Assembly: GCA_037043235.1 (NCBI GenBank) | Contig: JAWRVZ010000025.1 | Location: 922,001-986,000, forward strand | Direction of reading: 5' to 3' | Source: Rhodeus uyekii | Lineage: Eukaryota; Chordata; Actinopteri; Cypriniformes; Acheilognathidae | DNA length: 64,000 nucleotides | In this document: in pieces, positions 37,113 to 48,378 of the stretch | Layout of the letters: each line of letters begins with the position of its first letter | Position numbering within the stretch: the first letter of the stretch is position 1 | Translations under genes and position numbers: made by a program | The notes under the pieces: model-generated | The model's database searches: none | Told to the model about the DNA's origin: nothing | What the model saw: the letters and a program-made list of their open reading frames with translations, nothing else

Positions 37113-38640
37113 AACTTCCCTACTATATAGTATGTAAAAAGAGTAGCATGTCTGAATCGTGGGTGAAAAGTACCTGGATGACCTACTAACATTGAGATTC
37201 GGAAGTGCGGATTCGATGGACACTTACTCTCCTTGAGGCCTAGAAGAGGATTAATGAATGACAGTGAAGTGACAACTGATGCTGGTAGGTCACGTGACCG
37301 TAACAATATGGCAGATAAAGTTTGTCCAAATTTTCCCATATTCATATAGAACATATTTTTTTATGGTTGCAAGGTAAATTCAAATGTAGTAACTACTCAG
37401 ATAGTGTCGTTTTTTTAGTACAGGTGTGGTATTTAATCTAAATGTGAAATCCATTTATTTATTTTCAATGTACTAACCCCTAAACAGATCTTTCTTTAGT
37501 AGCTTGAAGCGTAGATGAATATTTGTTCAAAAGAGTATCTTCTCTATAATTTAACTACTTATGAGTATGAGTTATGAGTAAGTTAAGAGAATTTTTTGTA
37601 GTTTGAGAATCTAGTTTCAAAGTAGTCTTTTTAACACTGATGTTTAAGCTTTGCTTTTACTTGTAAAAGGAGTAAAAGTGCTATTTGCAGAGCTGTGATT
37701 TGACCATACTAAAGGTCACGATTGTGTCTTCTGAGAAGTGTTGAAGTGGCCTGTGTTGTTATTAAGAGCTTTTAGCAGCTCAACGAGCACTGTCTCACAC
37801 ACAGTCCGCACGTCACACAATCACACTCCCAGGGACAACATGCCAAACGCTAGCTCTGGAAATGACTTGAGGGGCCTTTGTCAGCTCCCAACAGCAGCAG
37901 GGAAAAAGCCAGAGGACATTCGCCAGAGGACATATGCCCGGTCTGAGAGCTATTTGATGTTATGTGGGATAGATTTTTTTTTTGCCACCAGGGTTTCTGG
38001 GAGGAAAGAAATCGATTGGGCACTTCAGAGGAACTTCACCTGCCTGCTAACCCGTGACGGACCCTGGACTCCCTACTGGTTAAAATCAGAGGTATCAGAG
38101 GTGTCAGAGCACACAACAGCTTGATTTAACTATGGGAATCTCAGCAGAGAACTTGTCGTGTGGAAAGGATACGAAGACCATAGGCAAATACATTCTTATT
38201 GGGCAGAAAGGAACTTTGCTATCTGCTTCACTCTAAAAATGGCCAGACTGATAAATCTCAATTACTTTCTTTCTCATTTGTTCCAGAATGTACTTGGATC
38301 TCAGCATGATGTCTAGCTTTTGAAGATCTTCTGGTTTACTTCAAATGGTCAGGCAAGTCCTATTTAAGAGATTTTTTTTTGTTTGAGAACAGATGTGGCA
38401 GTAATCAGGCCTGGGTGTGGCTAAAGAAATTGAACTCAGGTGCGAATAACGACAATTATGTTTTAACAAGAGGCACATTTTCACACAGGGCCATTAGGTT
38501 TGGATTTTGTTTTCCAATAAAAACTAGATTTTTTGGTTTACTTGTTATCTTTCACTAATATTTAAATTAGTTTGATGATCTGAAACATTTAAGCGGAACA
38601 AGTATTCAAAAAAGTAAGAAATCAGGAGGATTTTTCACAC
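37113..38640. other. Non-coding stretch, nothing recognised
   Basis: A 128-codon plus frame at 37738-38124 has no recognisable domain and no supporting splice context. Confidence 0.4.
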
Positions 38641-38645
38641 CACTG

Positions 38646-38652
<7 letters not shown>

Positions 38653-38719
<67 letters not shown>
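38653..38719. repeat. (AT)33 microsatellite
   Basis: Nearly uninterrupted AT dinucleotides. The self-complementary run can extrude as a cruciform. Confidence 0.95.
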
Positions 38720-38724
<5 letters not shown>

Positions 38725-41700
38725 ACAAAATTATGACAAAAATTCCCAAGCTGCATTAAAAGCAGGTTGTTTCTAAAGGCCTTTCAAATTTATCAGCCTC
38801 AGCAAAAAAGGGGGGGGGAAAGAGAGAGAGAACCATTGTTGATGAAATTGTATTTTAATATTTCTATTAAAGATATAGAAAAAAATAGAAAAGTCCGACA
38901 ATTAAAATATAACTCTATTTACACACCAAAGCTAAACACACCTGCTGTGTTCTTCTAATGGACATTAATAACCTATAAGAAATGTATGAATGGATACCAA
39001 GAAAAACAAGCTTATTTATATGGCCAGATCTCTGGGTCTGTAAATGATGAAAGCCTCTTGATGTAGGCACTTTAAAACCTTAATGTTGTTTACTAGACAT
39101 TTATACAGTGCCATTAAAGCAGTGGTTCTGCTGCAAAAACAAAATTAAAATGACCTGAAAACATGATGACTGAACTTTTTTTATTGAGCAATGAGTTTGG
39201 TGAAATTAAAGGTAAATTTTGACTTTGGCTCCTCATTTCAGAACACCACTAAACGCCACTGAGAGCAAGGCAAGTCAGTTGAGTTTGGAGAGACTGAGGT
39301 AAAACAAATGAGAACATCATTTTCATTTTTGTGTGAACTATCCCTTTCAGTTACACATGTTCTGAATCATTTAGTTTTACTGTTTCTTTATAATCTTTCC
39401 TGTATCTCTCAGAGCAGTGGAAGCTGTTGGCTTTAATTACGTAATAGTAGAAAGGAAGCAGGATCAAAAGAGTGCAAACTAAAAAGAGAGAAATACTTGT
39501 CTCTATTGTTCAGCTGAGGGTCATAAAGCAGCCTGGAATCACTGTAGAGATAAACTACAGAGAGGGAGGGAGAGGAATAAAAATCAAGGCAGGATGGGGA
39601 GGCAAGACAAAAATATTATATGATGAATAGTTGTGCATGAATGGAACGTCTTCTCTGTGCACTACATACACTTCACAACACAAATACACAGCAGGTGGCA
39701 TGATCAATAGGGCCGATGGTGTGTTTAACTGCGCTGGAGTCTGTGCGCATTAGATTGCATGAGTTCACTTCAGTGCATTCAGAAATTAAGATGATTGATT
39801 TTTTGTTTCTCTGAATCATCCTGTCACTGTAGGTAGAGATCAGCAAGCTCGGCCTGCTATGACCACTGGGACTGCCACCTCGAGACAGAGGGTTTGCGTA
39901 TAAAAGGAGACAGAGGTGGGAAGTCTGGATGAAAGACAGAAAGAAAGGACTTGAAGAAAGATGAACAGCACTGCGTTACGCCCTCCACTGCCACAACACA
40001 CACTTGTGTGCATTTTTGGCAGGAGAGCAAGGCTTGGAGAACATCCAAGAAAGAAAGTGGAAGGAACCGAGGACAGACAGAAGATATTAGTTTGATGGAA
40101 AGTGGAAGGATGGAGACAGGATGAGACAAATAAACAAGAGAATGAAGGGAAGATGAAATAAAAAGAGATCAGAGTAAGGTGTTTGGAGATAAGAAAATGA
40201 ACAAGAAATAGACAACGTACTTTTTGCCAAGCATGTGCTTATGATGCTTTAGGGATAAAGCAATAATAAAATCAAAACATCTATGAAATTATATTTCAAA
40301 AACAACAAAAATAATATGATTATGGCAGTGGTTCTCAAGGGATTTACAAAATAAATACACTTGTATGTTTTTATTGTTTTATATAATTAAACATACAATA
40401 GCATTTAAAAATTTGGCGTCAGTAAGATTTTTTTAAAGGAAATTAATCCTTCTATTCTTCAAGGATGTGTATATTTTCAGTTTCATTGAAATTCATAAAC
40501 GTATAACAGTAAAGACACTTGTAATGTTACAATACATTCATTTTTTAAATAAATGCTGTTCTTTTGAACTAAGTATCAACGAATCATTATTATTTTAATT
40601 TAAAAAAAAATGTTTTCAATATAGATAATATTAAGAAATGTTACATGTGCACCAAAGCATTATGTGATACTGAAGAATGAAGTAATGTCTTCTGAAAATT
40701 ACATATAATTAATAATTAATTAAGTAATTAGTTATTGTGCTAATAAAGAATTATAAGCAGCCATTTCTCTTCTGAATTATTTGTACTGGGGATAGTTTAT
40801 AGTAAGATTAGCTTTACATGAAAAAAAAAAAAAAAGCTATGACATATTCTCATTTATTTTCAAAGTCAATTTCGTGTGAATAATCTGTGCAAGGCAGCTG
40901 TAACCTACCCAGTACGATATCTGGTTTGGAGGAAGAATAAAAAGAAAGGTCACAAAGTTAGCTAAAAAAGTGAGTTTGCTAAAGATCATTAATATCCTAT
41001 GGTGAGCTGTTGACCATACATCCACTCGTCTGGCCTGTTCGCAGCAGCCTGCATCAATTGAAGAAGAAATGCATTAGTGGCCATGCCTGTCCTGATCTGC
41101 TCCATCACACCACGACACCATGAGCGCTTTAACTGGCCCTATCGCCTGGAGCTTTGGTGATGCATTTATGTGACATTTACATGAATATTGTTATCCTCTT
41201 CTCCAGGCTTTTTTTGGGTTATAATTCAGCATTGAGAAAGAAACAAGATGAAAAATTCTGTTATTCCCTGGTTCTACTCCTACAGCAGATATAGGCAGTA
41301 ATTATTATCAGGAGCAGATATCGTTGTAGATACCCCTAGACAAAGCTTTAAACTACGTAAGAAGACACCCAACAAGGTCATCATGATCTGTGGGACAGGA
41401 GACTACATATCGCAGTATACAGGATAGGTGCTTGTTGAATAAGTGACGGGTCTGTGGGGCTCTGTTATACAGATCTGCCTATGCTTAATAAAGATTCATG
41501 TATGCAAGACAATATCCAGCCAAGCGGAACCACATCATTTACTCAAACAAATCTGGAACAAATACCTCATATAGCTCTTAGATTAATTTCTCTTTGTCTC
41601 TTCAACTACAGTCCAAATTAAATATACTTAATGCATGATTAATTTAATTCTTATCCTATTGCTGCTGTAAGTGATTTCAACACAACTAACGAAATTGAGA

Positions 41701-41751
41701 AAATAAGGAATGTTTGAATCTGCATGTCAGTGCTTCAGGCAACCAAATATA
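38720..41751. other. Non-coding stretch, nothing recognised
   Basis: Contains a short G9 plus GA run at about 38810-38831 and 'cagtggttctcaag' at 40326, a hAT-type end with no partner. No coding evidence. Confidence 0.4.
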
Positions 41752-41908
41752 GCTTCTCTAGCTCAATCAGTAGAGCATTGACGCTTACAACACCAAGGTC
41801 ATGGGTTTGACCCCAGGGAAAGCAAGAACTGATTCAGTGTGATCCTTGAATTTCAATGTAAGTCGCTTTGGATATAAGCGTCTGCCAAATGCTTAAAAGT
41901 AAAAAGTT
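41752..41908 (+). mobile_element. tRNA-like SINE copy 3
   Basis: 'tctagctcaatcagtagagcattg' (A-box-like) and 'gggtttgacccc' (B-box region) are followed by 'gggaaagcaagaactgattcag' and the tail AAGTCGCTTTGGATATAAG. Same family as copies at 5794, 6110 and 63406. Confidence 0.87.
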
Positions 41909-42194
41909 AATATTATATATAAATGGTCAATATGATATATTATGCTGTTATCATCAACCGTATTATCATGTTTAGCTTTTTTATTTATTTATGCGCAATG
42001 ACCAATACGTTGGTCATCTTTGGCTCAGAAGTTTTAGAAGTAGAATAACTTCAGTGGGTTTAATTTTTCTGTATATAAAGTTTCAATTATTATTTTTTTG
42101 TATTTGTAAAGATTTACTAAACATTATGTAAAATAAAACAATTTAAACATTTCCCTTGCAGAAATTATAAACTTTATGTATTGTCAATTAAATA

Positions 42195-42680
42195 CAGTGG
42201 AGTTCACTTATCTCGACTCACAGTTAACTCGCCAATCCTATTATGTTGACATTTGTGGAAGTGGAACCGCCAAACTCCCTATTTGTCTTAGCATTTTCTT
42301 TTCGGTAATGTCGATTCTTTTATGTCCCAGAACACTAATATCTTGAGCACAAAAGAGGGACAAATTTGCCACTTCACATGGTTATCTCGCGTACCTAGTT
42401 CACTGTGCATGCTCTTTGCGCATGTGTTTGCAATGTTGGAGAATATAATTAAAGGTTTGTATCGAGAATCGAAGGTGTTTTTTATTGTATATTGGTAAAT
42501 CTCTGCTATTAGTTGGTGCACATATACCTTTTGTTGTTAGCAAACATATACAGTGTATGTACATTTTTATAGCATGCCGATCGCTTCATCAAATAAATCG
42601 GCTGTTGGTTATCTCAATCATCGGTTATCTCTATGCTTTTTTGCAACCCCCGAGGCCGTCGACATAACCATATTCCACTG
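42195..42680. mobile_element. Pogo/Tigger-like MITE, complete 486-bp copy
   Basis: TA at 42193-42194, CAGTGGAGTTCAC at the left end, GGAATATGG/CCATATTCCACTG at the right end and TA at 42681-42682. Inverted ends carry the family's 'ttatctcga' words. No open frame for transposase. It is the best-bounded of the three copies and defines the family's ends. Confidence 0.88.
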
Positions 42681-44353
42681 TAGTATGATATCGTATATAG
42701 GCCTACATAAGCTTTATGTTGGTCATGGGTCATTCTCTAAGATGTCGACATAGGTTTTTGAAGATGTCCAATCAATAGAATAAAAGTTAAAAATCCATAT
42801 CTATAATTTTCTCTTTCAATACTCTTATTTCCCCCCACTGCTTATAGCCACACCCATTCCCAAAAACTCCACCCACTGTCAACATCTATCAACACCCCAT
42901 CTATATCCCAAACTCTCTCTCAGAGCTCCGCCTCTTGCAGGCTTCACACAGATTCCTAACCTCTCGTTGTCTGCTGAAGCTGAGACAGTGTGTGTTTGTG
43001 TGTGTGTGTATAAACTGGGAAGCAATGCCAGAGACTGACTCTGCATACCAACACAAAACAACAGAGAGAAAGAAACAGAAAAGGAATGAGTTAAATGAAA
43101 TTGACAAAAAAACAAAGGCAAATACAGTATATCGAATGTTAGAGAATAAATATGCATTTGCATATTTGTATATGAATAAGACTTACTGAAGGACAGAAGG
43201 AGCTGGTGGAAGGGATTTGTGCAGCATCTTTCAGTCTCAATGGATTTATCTACTTGATATAATCTCGTAATAATCTCATTTAACATGTAACATTCTTTCT
43301 GATTTCTCTCCCTTTACAGATCTATTCCCCATGTTTCCGATGCAACCTCCCCCTCCTCTCATTTGTCTGTCTTGCATTTGCATTTCTCCAACAGTCTATA
43401 GAGTCTATAGGAATAAATGCAGTCTTTGCGCTGCTTTCATGGATTTATGCATTGTAACAAGATCAATTGTTCAATCAATCAATTTTTTTGCAGCTCTTTG
43501 GCTCTGGCAGAAAAAAACTGTATATATATATATATATATGTAAGATTTAGACTATAAATGGCTATATTATTCTTCTACAAATATTTAGATTATACACTAT
43601 AAATTTTAAGCTCAGAGTTATTTTAGTCATACTCCTGTGCACATTTTATCAGATTTACACATCTAAAATTTAGTCTTTCTCTTGGAAAACTAACCTACAA
43701 TACTGAAGACTCTGCACTAAACTGATTTTTGCTCAAGTAGATACACTCAAGATTTAAAAAAAGCACCGTTCATCCAAAAACAAAAATTGTCATCACTTAC
43801 TCAGCCTTACGTCATCTCAAACCTGAATGAATTTGTATCCTGTTGAAGCTTTTCCCTCACTTTCTCACACCACAACTTCTTAATTTAGGAAGTTTCTCAA
43901 ATAAACCTTGTTTTGTGGTCTGTAGAAAAAAGAAATGGTGAGTAAATTAAGAAATTTTCATTTTTGTAAAAAGAAGTTGTTTTGGACAAAAGCATCAATG
44001 TAAATAAATGAATTAAAGGATGTAATGAAGTGAATCCTCACTGTGCTTAGATTATGTTTCACACACATGTAGTAAGATGCAATGGGAGTGTTTGGGTAAA
44101 TGTGGATGGGTTGTATAATTAATATTGTTTGTCTTCTAGTGTGATATGTGAAGCAATGGAAGGGCTTTACTAGACTCTCAACCCTCATAATGGCTAAAGA
44201 GCTATATATATGGCTTTAGAGTGAAAATTTGATCCACTTAGACTAACTATACAAGCACAGAGATACCATAGCATAGAATAGTTATTTGGACATTTTTACA
44301 GACCTGCATACACACAAACACACTCACTGAAACCTTCTGAGGTGCACAACAGC
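42681..44353. other. Non-coding stretch, minor simple repeats
   Basis: Includes GT at about 42990-43008 and (TA)n at 43519-43540. No gene recognised. Confidence 0.4.
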
Positions 44354-44654
44354 TTAGGGCCCGTCCACACGGGAACGCGAATCACTGTAACCGCATACAT
44401 TTCGTATCGGATTGGCGTTGCGTCCACACGGATCCGGCGTTCTGGGTGGCTTAATCCGCTCTCTTTGGAGAACGGGTTCTAAAGTGGAAAGATCTGAGAA
44501 TGACACCCTTGCGTTCTCGTGTGGACGGCTAATCCGCATCTTTTGTGAGAACGATGATGTCATCACATCACGTGTCGGCTGCGTCACACGTAACAGCAAC
44601 AACAGTAATGGCGGACTACATGATTGTGCTCGTGCTGTAGGACGGCTAAAAGTA

Positions 44655-45248
44655 CATAAAGTTGCATTTTACAGAACTGGTTTTGCGTTTCCATCGTGCT
44701 CATGGCATGTCACAGTGTTTGGGAGCGGTCGACGGCACACGCATAGAAATCAAGCAGCTGTCTGCCAACTCGATGGACTACATCAGTGGTCCCCAACCTT
44801 TTTTGTGCCACGGACCGGTAAACGCGTGAAAATTTTGCCGCGGACCGTTGCCGGCTCCAGTTTGTTGAGCGAGTCCGCGCGAGATTAAACACACTTCCTC
44901 GTTGCTAAAGCAGCAGCGTCACAGCCGCTTGTAGCAGCTCACGGACCGGTCCGTGTACCATTTCATTGACGGACCGGGGGTTGGGGACCACTGGACTACA
45001 TCAACAGGAAAGGCAAACATTCTGTCAATGTACAGGCGGTCTGTGATTATAAGTACAGATTTATGGATGTTGTGATAAAGTGGCCCGGGAGTGTACACGA
45101 TGCATGGGTTTTTGCTCATTCAAAGCTCAACCTGTACTTGACTGGCCAGATAGATCCCTCCTCTGAAAAAACAGATTGTGGACATGAGTGTGCTTTTGTT
45201 CGTCTCAAAGCCAGATATGCTGCACTGAAAAGGCTTCACAGACTGTAA
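44655..45248 (+). pseudogene. Harbinger transposase-derived nuclease, pseudogene
   Basis: Left of the inserted MITE the reading is VDGTRIEIKQLSANSMDYI (first catalytic Asp, in VDGT; the codon context is partly frameshifted). Right of it, [19 protein letters not shown], then [13 protein letters not shown] with the second Asp (SVHDA, about 45099), [10 protein letters not shown], and finally [14 protein letters not shown]. The stretch between YLTG and FVRLK is far shorter than in the family, so the third acidic residue region has been deleted. It is interrupted at 44784 by a hAT MITE. Confidence 0.82.
44784..44993. mobile_element. hAT-family MITE (210 bp) with perfect 8-bp target duplication
   Basis: Ends CAGTGGTCCCCAACC and GGTTGGGGACCACTG are inverted repeats. 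The octamer GACTACAT flanks it on both sides (44776-44783 and 44994-45001), the signature of hAT insertion. Inside are further palindromic words (cacggaccggt / accggtccgtg). It lies in the transposase codons of the surrounding Harbinger element, so it is the younger insertion. Confidence 0.95.
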
Positions 45249-45864
45249 CGAGAGAGAGGGAAAGAGAGTGAGGAGAGTACTCACAAAGTACCTTAACCCT
45301 TAAAAATGCTGGCCATCAAGTTTTGTTCTGTGTTTTTTTTTTTTTTTACAGTATTTACCTTTTTGAAAATGTACTAATGTTTATTTTGAAAGTGTTGTAT
45401 TGAATGTCAAGTGAAAATAAATGAGAGCAAAAATTCAAGAACTGGTTTTTATTGGAAAATAGAACAATTAAAAATAACCTGAAAAAACGGGTATAAAGTG
45501 CAGCAGTGCGCACAACATATAGTGCAGGGCAAACAATATAAAATCAAGAATTACAATGCAACAGGGCAATCGCTCCGTGTCATCTTGCAGCAGTGCACGT
45601 CTGTAAATATTCAGCGCATTCAGCGCGCAAGGTTGTGCGCATGCTCAAACTCTTCTTCTCCGTGTATAGTGTATATCTGTGGCAGAATTACAGCGCCACA
45701 TACTGGTCTGGCATATAAACTACACCGTTCTCAGTCGGTTTCAGTGTTCTCGTGTGGACGGTGAGATTTCTTGCACCGATGCCGTGTTTACGGCATTTTT
45801 TTTTAGAACGAAGGGAAAAAAGAGCGGTTAGGGAATGCACCGTTCTCGTGTGGACGTGGCCTTA

Positions 45865-46927
45865 GCCTAGAACAGAATTCACACCTTAAGATGTTTTCAC
45901 TCTTGTGTAAAGGAAACCATGACAACGGAACAATAAAAGCAGCTAGCAACATAGCATTGTTGCAATGTGTTGTACAACCTGGATTACACAATAACATATG
46001 AATTGTAAAATCATTATTCGGTCAAGAGTTGGAAAAAAGGGTGGTTTAAAGAGGTTTAGCTAATTCAACTCCAAACATTTTACCATCTTTAACAGTTTAC
46101 ATTTTTCTTATTTGATTTTCACTTAAAAGACTAATTTATGAATGAAACTCCGCTAGCACAAACACAAATGCAGCAAAATAAATCAATCAAAAACCTTTGG
46201 ATTGTGATGGCTGGCCTGATTTGGCCCGCAGGCTGGACGTTGAGTATCCCTTATCCTCTCTCTTTCGCTTTTTCTATCTGTTAACTAATTTGTGTGTCAA
46301 GCCCAGCTTAATGGAGTGAAAGACTACAGGGACTGAATGATAGGGGCCAAACTGCAGGTTTAAAACAAAGGATCCAGTTAATCCTCATCCAAACACACAA
46401 ACACTCACAGACACACCACAGCTCAATCACTGCATTCCCCTGATCTGGACTGTTGCAACTGGTGGCTGTAAAAGTAAATCTGCATTGTTTATTATCATAT
46501 TTAATTAAAAAAAAAAATCCAAAAGTCTCTTCATTGAAGTTATAGAATTTGGGGGGAATAAAGTAGCTAAATCATTGAAAAGGCCATGACTGTAATCTAT
46601 ATATTTTTTAACCCACAATAATTATTAAGACATATTTAAAAGGTATTTTTTTCAATCTCAAAACTAATTTCCAAATGTTCACATTGTACATTATATTGTT
46701 TAAATTTTCTTGTACCAATTTAAACTACAAAAATCCCATAGACCTGCACACTAAAGTCTGCATCATCACAAAAATATTTTAATGAGCCATGTTTTGATCA
46801 ATTAACATTCCTCAGGCTAACCTATTGAAGGTAGGATCCAATTTTTTTTTTCTAGTTGATATTGTATTTATCAAAACGCACCAATGATTGATTCAAAGTA
46901 GAGCTGCACAATTCTAGACTAATTGAA
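45865..46927. other. Non-coding stretch, nothing recognised
   Basis: Around 46217 'gatttggcccgcaggctgg' resembles a hAT-type end but no partner or duplication was found. Otherwise AT-rich. Confidence 0.4.
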
Positions 46928-47146
46928 AACGTCTCGGGTTACGTATGTAACCCTGGTTCCCTGAAGGGGAACGAGACGCTGCATCAGAAAACGCTAGGGG
47001 AAACCCTTGACGTCAGTCACGTGAAGATGTGTACAACCAATGAGAAAATTACGCGTGTGAATGCAAGTCGCGGGAAGTGACGTCATGAACAGAGCATAAA
47101 AGCGCACCGGAACCCGGAAGTGACAGCAAAAGAGTGTCTGAAGCGG
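46928..47146. repeat. DIRS left inverted terminal repeat
   Basis: The inner part (about 46979-47125) matches the right ITR (about 51890-52040) in inverted orientation with about one mismatch (gcatcag versus gcgtcag). The outermost about 52 bases are unique to this end and reappear, complemented, in the internal complementary region. It carries CATAAAAG at 47094-47101, pointing into the element. Confidence 0.93.
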
Positions 47147-47178
47147 GCCCGGAGGCGCAAGGAGCTGAGGCGAAAGAC

Positions 47179-47279
47179 GCAGCGTCTCATTCCCCTTCAG
47201 GGAACCAGGGTTACATACGTAACCCGAGACGTTCCCTTTCATGGGAACTTCGAGCTGCGTCAGAAAACGCTAGGGGAAC
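47179..47279. repeat. DIRS internal complementary region (ICR)
   Basis: 47179-47233 is the complement of the left outer end (46928-46982). 47231-47279 is the complement of the right outer end (52010-52059). The two halves share the GTT at 47231-47233. Joined copies of both termini at an internal site are the template used for completing and circularising the DNA in DIRS elements. Confidence 0.93.
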
Positions 47280-47328
47280 GTTATACCAACGTCACCTCAG
47301 CGACGCCGGCCTACGGATGTGTCTCAGC

Positions 47329-48378
47329 TCACTGAGAGAGCACCCTCGTTCCCGGAGCGGAATCGAGATCCAATTGATAGAATCTCATAAAGGTGTGCGG
47401 TGAGGACCAGCCAGCCGCAGCACAAACATCAGCAAGGGAAACTCCTGAGAGAAACGCCTTGGAGGTCGCCACGCTCCTAGTAGAGTGGGCCCGGACCCTC
47501 AGGGGAGAAGCATGTCCGGCCGACTCATAAGCCAGACAGATAGCCTCGACTATCCATCGGCTTAGGGTTTGTTTGGAAGCTGGAGCCCCCTCAGGGGCCC
47601 CAAAACAAACGAACAGTTGGTTTGACTTACGCCAGGTAGCAGTCCTGAGGACGTAAGCGTCCAGTACTCGTACTGGACAGACCTTGTTCTTTCGGTCCTG
47701 CTCATGATCGTCAAAGGGGGGAGGACAGAAGGCCTGTAGCATGATAGACCGAGCCACGTTCGTGAGAACCTTAGGGACATAGCCTGGCATCGGGTGAAGA
47801 AAAACCTTCGTCATCCCAGGCGCAAACTCGAGGCAAGATGGAACCACCGAGAGAGCTTGAAGATCCCCAACCCTCTTTAGCGAGGTGATAGCCAGCAAAA
47901 GAAGGGTCTTTAGGGAGAGGAGTTTAATAGGAAGCTCCTCTAATGGTTCAAAGGGTGCCTGGGACAGGCCTTGGAGTACCAAAGACAAGTCCCAGGCAGG
48001 AACCCTGGTCTGTGTCACAGGTCTCAGCCTTAGAGTGCCACGAAGGAAACGAGAGACTAGGGGGTCCCTGCCCAAGGACACCCCACCCAGAGGTATGTGG
48101 CAAGCCGCTATGGCAGCCACATAAACCTTCAAGGTAGAGGGGGACAACCCTGTCGCAAACCTCTCCTGCAGGAACTCCAGCACTTTGCCAACGGGACAGG
48201 TTACTGTGTTTAACTGCCTTACGCTACACCAAGCAGAGAAGAGTTTCCACTTTAGAGCGTAGAGTTTCCTCGTGGAGGGAGCTCTGGACTGAAGGATGGT
48301 CTCTACAACCTCGGCTGTGAGACCAGTTTCGAAGAACTGGATCCCCTCAGGGGCCAGACCTTCAGCTTCAGAAGTTCT
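47329..48378 (-). CDS. DIRS tyrosine recombinase (YR)
   Basis: This lambda-integrase-type recombinase inserts the circular DNA copy without a DDE integrase. The frame is open from 50181 down to 47329 (950 codons), but upstream of about 48378 it merely shadows the RT gene, so the listed end is approximate and no Met defines a start. In the numbering of that 950-codon frame: N-terminal DNA-binding part from VVETILQSRAPSTRKLYA (about 625), catalytic Arg770 (LKRVGDL), His899-xx-Arg902 (AHSTRS), Trp925/His929 and nucleophile Tyr935 (FYQLD). All key residues are present. It overlaps the end of the RT gene in a different frame, so it needs a frameshift, reinitiation or a separate transcript. Confidence 0.9.
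   Translation of the reverse strand, partial: RTSEAEGLAPEGIQFFETGLTAEVVETILQSRAPSTRKLYALKWKLFSAWCSVRQLNTVTCPVGKVLEFLQERFATGLSPSTLKVYVAAIAACHIPLGGVSLGRDPLVSRFLRGTLRLRPVTQTRVPAWDLSLVLQGLSQAPFEPLEELPIKLLSLKTLLLLAITSLKRVGDLQALSVVPSCLEFAPGMTKVFLHPMPGYVPKVLTNVARSIMLQAFCPPPFDDHEQDRKNKVCPVRVLDAYVLRTATWRKSNQLFVCFGAPEGAPASKQTLSRWIVEAICLAYESAGHASPLRVRAHSTRSVATSKAFLSGVSLADVCAAAGWSSPHTFMRFYQLDLDSAPGTRVLSQ

Larger units (their letters stand above)
44357..45861 (+). mobile_element. PIF/Harbinger transposon with broken transposase
   Basis: Inverted ends GGGCCCGTCCACACGGGAACG (left) and the complement of ...GTTCTCGTGTGGACGTGGCC (right) are flanked by TTA at 44354-44356 and 45862-45864, the 3-bp duplication expected for PIF/Harbinger. 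The interior encodes pieces of the Harbinger DDE nuclease, listed separately, and is interrupted by a hAT MITE. No Myb-like partner gene is visible, so the copy could not move on its own. Confidence 0.85.

Noticed and set aside
37738..38124. 128-codon plus-strand open frame
   Set aside because: Unrecognised protein with no splice or promoter support; length is within chance for the window.
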